From assembly GCA_039934875.1 (NCBI GenBank), contig JBDTLH010000204.1:1-10337 (forward strand): 10,337 bases of DNA. The letters are read 5' to 3'. Positions within the stretch are counted from its first letter, which is position 1; each line of letters begins with the position of its first letter. The notes under the pieces were generated by a model, which saw nothing but the letters and a program-made list of their open reading frames with translations, was not told where the DNA came from and did no database searches. Both the position numbers and the translations under genes were made by a program. Positions 1-4,351 of the stretch are shown piece after piece. Source of the stretch: JBDTLH01 sp039934875. GTDB lineage: Bacteria > Acidobacteriota > Terriglobia > Terriglobales > Acidobacteriaceae.

Positions 1-398
1 TGCCCGGCTTTGCCACCCTGGACGACAAAGACAAGGCGTATGTGGAGCAGGTGAAGCAAGAGGAAGTGAGCAAGCTGCTGGATCCGAGGTTTGTGGACCA
101 ATTGACGCAATTGTCGGCGTCGGCTTATGCGGAACATTTGTCGCCGGAAGACGTCAAATCCATCACGGCATTCTATGCGTCTCCGGCGGGGACGCATTTG
201 CGGGAGACGCTGCCGGAGATCTCGAAGCAGACGATGGAGGCGGCGATGCCGGCGGTGCGGGCGCGAGCGCAGGAGGTGGCAGCGGACCAGCAGAAGAAGC
301 TGGGTGATTATATGAAGCAAAAGTATGGAACGACGGCGCCGAAGCCCGATCCGCTGGCGCCGAAGCAACCGCCGACGCTGGAGCCAGCGCCCAAGTAG
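1..398 (+). CDS. DUF2059 domain-containing protein, 3' part only
   Basis: The reading frame is open from the left edge (first full codon at 3) to the TAG at 396-398, so the gene starts outside the window; the GTG at 42 is internal to the same frame and is not needed as a start. The visible 131 residues carry the DUF2059 signature: a helical stretch ending in HLSPEDVKSITAFYASPAG, then a second helix (about residues 65-105 of the visible part) and a Lys/Pro-rich tail that ends in PAPK. The same core, with FYSTPTGQ in place of FYASPAGT, recurs in the gene at 806-1297, so the two are paralogues. DUF2059 proteins are usually exported helical proteins of unknown function; the signal peptide would lie upstream of this window. 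The low-complexity Pro/Lys tail is typical of periplasmic proteins. Function is not known. Confidence 0.85.
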   Translation, partial: PGFATLDDKDKAYVEQVKQEEVSKLLDPRFVDQLTQLSASAYAEHLSPEDVKSITAFYASPAGTHLRETLPEISKQTMEAAMPAVRARAQEVAADQQKKLGDYMKQKYGTTAPKPDPLAPKQPPTLEPAPK

Positions 399-414
399 AG
401 CAGATGTTCGTTAA

Positions 415-442
415 CAGTTGTTAGTTATCAGTTGTCAGTAGT
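415..442. repeat. four tandem heptamers, consensus CAGTTGT
   Basis: Four consecutive 7-base units fill the spacer between the first DUF2059 gene and tatA: CAGTTGT (415-421), TAGTTAT (422-428), CAGTTGT (429-435) and CAGTAGT (436-442). Units 1 and 3 are identical; the others differ by two bases or fewer from the consensus. The array stops just before the tatA ribosome-binding site. Arrays of this type resemble the short tandemly repeated repetitive (STRR) heptamers described in cyanobacteria; whether this family is spread through this genome cannot be seen here. Confidence 0.7.
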
Positions 443-459
443 TGAAAGGAAGTAGAGAG

Positions 460-618
460 ATGTTTGATGGAATCATGCAGCCGATGCACCTGTTGCTGTT
501 GCTTGTGATTGTGCTGATCATCTTCGGCCCGAGCAAGCTGGCGGATCTGGGCAAGAGCCTGGGGCAGGGAATCAAAGGGTTCAAAGAAGCAGTGAAGGAC
601 GAAGACAAGAAGGTCTGA
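460..618 (+). CDS. tatA: Sec-independent protein translocase subunit TatA/TatE, very small
   Basis: This 52-residue protein has the complete TatA plan: a short N-terminus, one hydrophobic helix (about residues 11-22, LLLLLVIVLIIF), the invariant Phe-Gly hinge (F22-G23) followed by PSKL, then an amphipathic helix with LGKSLGQGIKGFKEA (31-44) and a charged tail ending in KDEDKKV. This is close to the E. coli TatA core (LFG, KKL, LG, IKGFKKA). TatA oligomerises in the inner membrane and forms the pathway by which TatBC-bound folded proteins cross. The start is fixed by AAAGGA at 445-450, nine bases before ATG 460. The length is at the low end for the family, with almost no acidic tail. No tatB or tatC is in the window, so this is an orphan tatA placed between two DUF2059 genes. 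It could equally be a TatE-like second copy. Confidence 0.9.
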   Translation: MFDGIMQPMHLLLLLVIVLIIFGPSKLADLGKSLGQGIKGFKEAVKDEDKKV

Positions 619-638
619 AGGGCAGGGGTTGATAGGAG

Positions 639-652
639 CCAGGGTCCAGGGT
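639..652. repeat. tandem heptamer CCAGGGT x2
   Basis: Two perfect back-to-back copies of CCAGGGT (639-645, 646-652) lie in the spacer after tatA. Alone they are too short to mean much, but the unit length matches the heptamers at 415-442 and in the inverted repeat at 702-749. Confidence 0.45.
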
Positions 653-701
653 ACGCCTTGGGCGAGGGCAGGGTTCTCGCATGGGTGAAGGCCGGTTAAG
701 T

Positions 702-749
702 GCAGGGACAAGGGATTAGGGACGATTCCCCCTAATCCCTTGTCCCTGC
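702..749. repeat. perfect 20-bp inverted repeat made of heptamers
   Basis: The left arm (702-721) and right arm (730-749) are perfect reverse complements over 20 bp, separated by the 8-base loop ACGATTCC. Each arm is internally periodic: AGGGACA, AGGGATT and AGGGACG read across the left side (704-724), and CCCTAAT, CCCTTGT, CCCTGCT on the right side (730-750). In RNA this would form a very stable hairpin between tatA and the second DUF2059 gene. It could act as a factor-dependent terminator or 3' end stabiliser for the tatA transcript, but no T-run follows, so it is not a classic intrinsic terminator. An alternative is a palindromic dispersed repeat of the genome. Confidence 0.85.
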
Positions 750-805
750 TTATTGCAGTACACTGCATCCTGCGGTGGAAGGTAATTCTGGAGGCGGGAG
801 GCGGT

Positions 806-1297
806 ATGAAGAAGATGGTGGTGATGTGTATTTTCCTGGCGTCAGGGATGGCAATTGCGCAAACGGCGTCGCGGGAGAAGATCATCGAGATGATGGACGT
901 GATGCATAGTAAGCAGATGATGACCCAGATCCAGGGAATGATGAAGACGCAGATCATGGCATCGGTGCTCGAAGAAGCGAAGGCGAACCCGAAGCAGCAG
1001 ATCACGCCACAGCAGATGGAGAGTCTGCGGCAATTTATTGACAGTTCAGTCACTTCGAAGATGGATGACGGGATCATCGGTTTAGCGGTCCCCATTTATC
1101 AGAAGCACTACACGGATGGGGAGATCAGCGAGATCATTGCGTTTTACAGCACTCCGACCGGACAGAAGATGATTACGGAGGCGCCCCAAATGATGGGTGA
1201 GATTTTCGCTGGCATGGCCCCGCTGATGAAGACGATGAAGGAAGATATAGGCAAACAGGCGGAGGAGCGGGCCAAGGCGGGCGCAGCGGCGCAGTAG
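806..1297 (+). CDS. DUF2059 domain-containing exported protein
   Basis: This complete 163-residue protein starts with a Sec-type signal peptide (two Lys, then a hydrophobic stretch VVMCIFLASGMAIA) with a likely cleavage after AIA at residues 16-18. The ATG at 806 is chosen because GGAGG-type ribosome-binding sequence (790-804) lies directly upstream and the signal peptide begins there; an upstream TTG at 740 in the same frame would bury the signal peptide and overlap the inverted repeat. The mature part is helical and Met-rich, and its second half carries the DUF2059 core with EIIAFYSTPTGQKM, followed by a Met-rich helix and an Ala/Lys tail. It is a paralogue of the gene ending at 398. The protein is expected in the periplasm or outside; its role is unknown. 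The Met-rich segment MHSKQMMTQIQGMMKTQIM (about residues 33-51) is noticeable but common in this family. Confidence 0.88.
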   Translation: MKKMVVMCIFLASGMAIAQTASREKIIEMMDVMHSKQMMTQIQGMMKTQIMASVLEEAKANPKQQITPQQMESLRQFIDSSVTSKMDDGIIGLAVPIYQKHYTDGEISEIIAFYSTPTGQKMITEAPQMMGEIFAGMAPLMKTMKEDIGKQAEERAKAGAAAQ

Positions 1298-1359
1298 GCG
1301 GGGTTGGTACCGTGGCGTGTTCGAACCGATTGCATAGGTCCTGAGCCGCGGCGGCCCAG

Positions 1360-1426
1360 GAAGACATTTGCGGAGGACGCGGAGAAAACGCGAGGTCCTT
1401 CGCTGCGGTTTAGGATGGCAAGACGA
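1360..1426. repeat. possible dispersed intergenic repeat fragment
   Basis: The 212-bp spacer 1298-1509 has no convincing gene. Its middle carries purine-rich text with imperfect internal repetition (GCGGAGGAC then GCGGAGAAAAC then GCG) followed by GGTCCTTCGCTGCGG and AGGATGGCAAGAC. From memory this resembles dispersed intergenic text in Acidobacteriota genomes, but that is recollection, not a search. No hairpin terminator for the DUF2059 gene is evident. Confidence 0.25.
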
Positions 1427-1480
1427 TATTTGTCACGTTAGTGTCAGGGCGGCGCAGGGCGGGGGTTTTGATTCCCGCAT

Positions 1481-1486
1481 TACAAT
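1481..1486 (+). promoter_or_regulatory. candidate -10 box (TACAAT) of gpmI
   Basis: TACAAT ends 23 bases before the gpmI start codon and differs from the sigma-70 -10 consensus in one position. No good -35 hexamer is seen 16-18 bases upstream (the region is G-rich), so this is tentative. If real, the leader would be under 20 bases, which agrees with the lack of a clear Shine-Dalgarno sequence before ATG 1510. The same hexamer occurs upstream of the receptor gene (4255-4260). Confidence 0.35.
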
Positions 1487-1509
1487 GACTGGTTCGCTCT
1501 GAATCAATC

Positions 1510-3111
1510 ATGGCAAATAAGAAACCGTTGGTACTGACCATTCTAGATGGCTGGGGCTATGCTCCGGCGTCAAAGTCCAATGCAATTTCACTGGCGCGCA
1601 AGCCGAATTACGATCGGCTGCGGCGGGAGTTTCCGAATACGCTGGTCGAGACCAGCGGGCGCGCGGTGGGACTGCCGGCGGGACAGATGGGCAACAGCGA
1701 GGTAGGCCATCTGAATATCGGGGCGGGGCGGGTGGTCTATATGGACCAGACCAAGGTTGATGTGCTGCTCGAGAGCGGGGATTTCTTTCGTGATCCGGCG
1801 CTGCTGGGAGCGATGGAGCACGGGAAGCCGGGCGGGCGCAAGCTGCATATCCTTGGATTGCTGAGCGATGGCGGGGTGCATTCGAATGACACGCATTTAT
1901 TCGCGCTGTTGAGGATGGCGAAGCAGAATGGCGTGGAGCGGACGTATGTCCATGCGTTCATGGATGGGCGGGACACGCTGCCGACGAATGGCGCAGGGTA
2001 TGTGGAGAAGTTGCAACAGAAGATGCGCGAGTATGGGGTGGGGAAAATTGCGAGCGTGAGCGGACGCTACTACGCGATGGACCGCGACCGGAGATGGGCG
2101 CGGGAGAAGCTGGCGTCGGATGCGATGGTGCACGGCAAGTCGGAGCAGACGTTCAGCGATACGGTTGAGGGGGTGAAGCAGTCGTACAACAACGGCGTCA
2201 GCGACGAATTCATCGTTCCGTTTGTGGTAACGGGCGATGACGGCGGTCCAGTGGCTACGATAGGGGATGAAGATGCGTGCATTTGTTTCAATTTCCGCGC
2301 GGACCGGGTGCGGCAGATTACGCGGGTGCTGGCGCGAAATTCGGGGCTGACGAAGCAGGGCGGGCGCGAGTTGGAGGATGCGGAGGCGCTGGATGCGGAG
2401 GTGCCGCGCAGTTCGATGCCGCGGCAATTGCATTATGTGTGCATGACGCAGTATGACCAGCGGTTTACGCTGCCGGTGGTGGTGCCTCCGCAATCGATGA
2501 GGAATATTCTGGCGAATGTGATGGCGGATGCGGGGGTGCGCAATCTGCGGGTGGTGGAGACGGAGAAGTACGCGCATGTGACGTATTTTTTCAACGGCGG
2601 CGTGGAGCAGGCGTTCAGCGGGGAGGAGCGGATACTGGTGCCGTCGCAAAAGGTGGCGACCTATGATCTGGCGCCGGAGATGTCGGCGCAGGGGATCGCG
2701 GACACGGTGGTGAAGGCGGTGAAGGACACGGCGTTCGAGGTGATCATTGTGAACTTTGCGAATGCGGACATGGTGGGACATTCAGGGAAGATCGGGCCGA
2801 CGGTGCAGGGGGTGGAGACGATCGACCGCTGTCTGGGAGAAGTTTATGAGGCGGTGCGGCGGGCCGGCGGCTCAATGATTATTACCGCCGACCATGGGAA
2901 TGCGGAGCAGATGATTGACAAAGCGAGCGGCGGCCCACAGACCGCGCACACGACGAATCCGGTGCCGCTGATTCTGGTGGGGGAAGAGGCGGGGCTGTAC
3001 ACGCTGCGGCACGATGGGTCATTGCAGGATGTCTCGCCGACGGCGCTGGGGATGTTGCGATTGCAGCAGCCGGGGGAGATGAGCGGGAGCGATTTGCGGG
3101 TGTTGCGATAA
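1510..3111 (+). CDS. gpmI: 2,3-bisphosphoglycerate-independent phosphoglycerate mutase
   Basis: The enzyme interconverts 3- and 2-phosphoglycerate in glycolysis and gluconeogenesis in the cytoplasm, using two metal ions (usually manganese) and a phosphoserine intermediate. The 533-residue length is normal. The family signature is complete: LDGWG with D13, the nucleophile S63 in GQMGNSEVGH, DGGVHSND, DGRDTLP, SGRYYAMDRDRRW and EKYAHVTYFFNGG. The metal ligands appear in the expected spacing: D13, S63, D461 and H462 (TADHGNAE) for one site, and D420, H424 (NADMVGH) and H480 (AHTTNPVP) for the other. The ATG at 1510 gives the normal N-terminus, four residues before the PLVLTILDGWG strand. No strong ribosome-binding site precedes it. 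Codons end mostly in G, giving strong G excess on this strand, like the ene-reductase gene at 9557 and unlike the receptor gene. It appears to be monocistronic. Confidence 0.98.
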   Translation: MANKKPLVLTILDGWGYAPASKSNAISLARKPNYDRLRREFPNTLVETSGRAVGLPAGQMGNSEVGHLNIGAGRVVYMDQTKVDVLLESGDFFRDPALLGAMEHGKPGGRKLHILGLLSDGGVHSNDTHLFALLRMAKQNGVERTYVHAFMDGRDTLPTNGAGYVEKLQQKMREYGVGKIASVSGRYYAMDRDRRWAREKLASDAMVHGKSEQTFSDTVEGVKQSYNNGVSDEFIVPFVVTGDDGGPVATIGDEDACICFNFRADRVRQITRVLARNSGLTKQGGRELEDAEALDAEVPRSSMPRQLHYVCMTQYDQRFTLPVVVPPQSMRNILANVMADAGVRNLRVVETEKYAHVTYFFNGGVEQAFSGEERILVPSQKVATYDLAPEMSAQGIADTVVKAVKDTAFEVIIVNFANADMVGHSGKIGPTVQGVETIDRCLGEVYEAVRRAGGSMIITADHGNAEQMIDKASGGPQTAHTTNPVPLILVGEEAGLYTLRHDGSLQDVSPTALGMLRLQQPGEMSGSDLRVLR

Positions 3112-3204
3112 TTTGAGCCGGATGCCAGCATGGAAGTTTCTCTTGAGCGTGGTCTGCTGAATCATCTCCGCGACTGCTTCTTTCTCAGCTCTCGATGGAA
3201 CCTT

Positions 3205-3218
3205 CCGGACTGGTCCGG
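3205..3218. repeat. short inverted repeat between convergent genes
   Basis: CCGGAC (3205-3210) and GTCCGG (3213-3218) are reverse complements separated by TG, in the 147-bp spacer between the convergent gpmI and response-regulator genes. A two-base loop would have to open further to fold, and there is no T-run on either side, so a terminator role is weakly supported. Nothing else is seen in this spacer. Confidence 0.25.
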
Positions 3219-3258
3219 ACGCGATGGGCCCCCAATTTGCAGCTCTCTTCGCGTAATC

Positions 3259-4023
3259 TCATCGGGGCGCTCCCACGATTTGCTTAAACTTATCGCGATA
3301 TTCACGGCCAAGTTTTACGCTGAGGCCATCGCGAAGAATGAGGACGTGCCCACCCGAGCTGTTGGACAGCATTTCCTCTATGAAATCGATGCGAACGATG
3401 GCGGAGCGATGCACGCGGACAAACCTATCTGGATCAAGCTCAGCTTCCAACCGGTTGAGACTGTCCCGGATGATGTGTGACTGCTTGCCGAAATGCAGCC
3501 GGACGTAGTTAGAATCCGCCTCGAACCAATTAACTTCCTCGGTCAGCCTGAAGAGCACGCGCCCCCCGGAACGAATGACCAGCCGATCGAGATATTTAGG
3601 GTGCGTCTCTTTCAAGAGCGAGAGCAGTTGTGCATTCAATTCGCCGGTCTGTATCTGCCGCAATTGCTGGCGAACGCGATGCAGGGCTGCCTGAAAGCGT
3701 TCGCGATTGAACGGCTTCAACAGGTAGTCGAGGGCATTGCTCTCAAAAGCTCGCAAAGCGTAGCGATCGTAGGCGGTAACGAAGAGCACTACAGGCACAC
3801 GATCGACGCCGACCTTCTGCAGCACTGCGAAGCCGTCCGGCGCAGGCATTTGGACATCCAGAAAAACCAGATCGGGGCGCTTGCCCAGAATCGCCGCCAC
3901 CGCGGAGCTCCCGGAATCGCATTCGCCAATCACCTCAACGTCGGTTTCCGACTTGAGCAACGAGACGATCCTCTTGCGGGCCAGCTCTTCGTCGTCCACA
4001 ATGATGGCCCTGATCTTTTCCAT
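3259..4023 (-). CDS. LytTR-family response regulator (LytR/AlgR type)
   Basis: This 254-residue transcription factor has an N-terminal receiver domain (about 1-120) and a C-terminal LytTR DNA-binding domain (about 146-250). In the receiver, the acidic pair D10-D11, the phospho-acceptor D56 (LVFLDVQMP), T83 (LFVTAYD) and K103 (YLLKPF) are all in place, so it should be phosphorylatable. The LytTR part shows the typical EEVNWFEADSNYVRLH strand region and FVRVHRSAIVRIDFIEE. LytTR domains usually bind pairs of short direct repeats. The start at 4023 puts MEKIRAIIVDDEE at the N-terminus; the frame continues upstream to 4125 but that adds a Cys-rich non-conserved stretch. GGGGACGG just upstream is a modest ribosome-binding site. 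The probable partner kinase is at 8077-9285 on the same strand, separated by the receptor gene. Likely target: the shared spacer with the receptor gene and perhaps its own promoter. Confidence 0.95.
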   Translation of the reverse strand: MEKIRAIIVDDEELARKRIVSLLKSETDVEVIGECDSGSSAVAAILGKRPDLVFLDVQMPAPDGFAVLQKVGVDRVPVVLFVTAYDRYALRAFESNALDYLLKPFNRERFQAALHRVRQQLRQIQTGELNAQLLSLLKETHPKYLDRLVIRSGGRVLFRLTEEVNWFEADSNYVRLHFGKQSHIIRDSLNRLEAELDPDRFVRVHRSAIVRIDFIEEMLSNSSGGHVLILRDGLSVKLGREYRDKFKQIVGAPR

Positions 4024-4135
4024 TGCCGTCCCCACAACGCTCTGCAAACTGTTGTATAGGAAATCACAGCTTTGCGCTAACCACAATTGCCGACCCCCGC
4101 AACGGCTACAGAAATTCATATGCAACAGGAAGCTG

Positions 4136-4155
4136 ATCTTCCAGAAACGGAAGAT
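4136..4155. repeat. inverted repeat ATCTTCC-N6-GGAAGAT, candidate operator
   Basis: Perfect 7-base arms (4136-4142 and 4149-4155) are separated by AGAAAC. The symmetry continues outward, with GCTG before the left arm and CAGC shortly after the right arm, offset by a two-base TG insertion. The lack of a T-run and the position in mid-spacer favour a protein-binding site over a terminator. It lies about 100 bases upstream of the candidate receptor -10 box. Confidence 0.45.
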
Positions 4156-4183
4156 TGCAGCTTACGCAGCCTGCCCCGGCGAA

Positions 4184-4207
4184 TTTCGCAATGCATCTCG
4201 AAATGCA
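4184..4207. repeat. 12-bp tandem direct repeat, candidate regulator site
   Basis: Unit 1 is TTTCGCAATGCA (4184-4195) and unit 2 is TCTCGAAATGCA (4196-4207); ten of twelve positions agree. Known LytTR regulators use direct repeats, though usually about 9-bp elements with centre spacing near two helical turns; here the spacing is 12 bp, close to one turn. The site ends about 48 bases before the candidate receptor -10 box, a reasonable position for an activator. Confidence 0.45.
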
Positions 4208-4254
4208 GTGCGCACTCACCTCTAAGTTGTCCGCGCCATCAAGCGGTCGTTCGC

Positions 4255-4260
4255 TACAAT
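4255..4260 (+). promoter_or_regulatory. candidate -10 box (TACAAT) of the receptor gene
   Basis: TACAAT lies 91 bases upstream of the receptor start codon. The best -35-like sequence, TTGTCC at 4226-4231, is 23 bases away, which is too far for a normal sigma-70 promoter. A promoter with a poor -35 element would fit dependence on an activator. Tentative. Confidence 0.3.
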
Positions 4261-4264
4261 GCGC

Positions 4265-4296
4265 CTTCTCGCTGAGAAGCGTGGCTTGCGGCTTGC
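4265..4296. repeat. hairpin plus tandem heptamer in the receptor leader
   Basis: CTTCTC (4265-4270) and GAGAAG (4274-4279) form a perfect 6-bp stem with a GCT loop at or just after the transcription start predicted from the TACAAT at 4255. It is followed by GGCTTGC twice in perfect tandem (4283-4289, 4290-4296). The stem could be an operator overlapping the start site, or a 5' stabilising hairpin of the receptor mRNA. The whole element sits in the untranslated leader if the start at 4352 is right. Confidence 0.4.
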
Positions 4297-4340
4297 ACTC
4301 AAGCAGTATGACGCCCGGCTCTATTCAGAGCCGAATCACA

Positions 4341-4347
4341 GAGGAGG
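4341..4347 (+). promoter_or_regulatory. ribosome-binding site that fixes the receptor start
   Basis: GAGGAGG is a near-perfect Shine-Dalgarno sequence four bases before ATG 4352. It decides between this start and the in-frame ATG at 4259, which has no such site and would put 31 extra charged residues ahead of the signal peptide. Confidence 0.8.
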
Positions 4348-4351
4348 ATAC

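Larger units (their letters stand above)
4024..4351. promoter_or_regulatory. divergent control region between response regulator and receptor
   Basis: This 328-bp spacer must contain the promoters of both the minus-strand regulator and the plus-strand receptor. No protein-like frame stands out. From left to right it holds a weak minus-strand -10-like TATACA (complement of 4053-4058, with only a poor -35), an inverted repeat (4136-4155), a 12-bp tandem repeat (4184-4207), a plus-strand TACAAT (4255-4260), a hairpin sequence (4265-4279), a tandem heptamer (4283-4296) and the receptor ribosome-binding site (4341-4347). The density of repeats fits an operator region for the LytTR regulator, but binding is an inference. 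Confidence 0.55.

Noticed and set aside
415..750. CRISPR array
   Set aside because: The repeats are 7-base units without unique spacers of 30-40 bases, and no cas gene is present.
421..1095. 224-codon minus-strand ORF across tatA and the second DUF2059 gene
   Set aside because: It reads through the hairpin and antisense to two genes with good starts and clear families; the product has no coherent composition.
1897..2781. 294-codon minus-strand ORF opposite gpmI
   Set aside because: It is antisense to an unmistakable gpmI; the product is overloaded with His and Arg, which is what G-ending codons read in reverse produce. No domain or ribosome-binding site.
3493..4059. 188-codon plus-strand ORF opposite the response regulator
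   Set aside because: The minus-strand regulator has all catalytic residues and the LytTR domain, so this frame is a shadow.
4259..4351. Extended N-terminus of the receptor from ATG 4259
   Set aside because: It would place 31 charged residues before the signal peptide, lacks a ribosome-binding site, and overlaps the -10 candidate; GAGGAGG before 4352 is far better.
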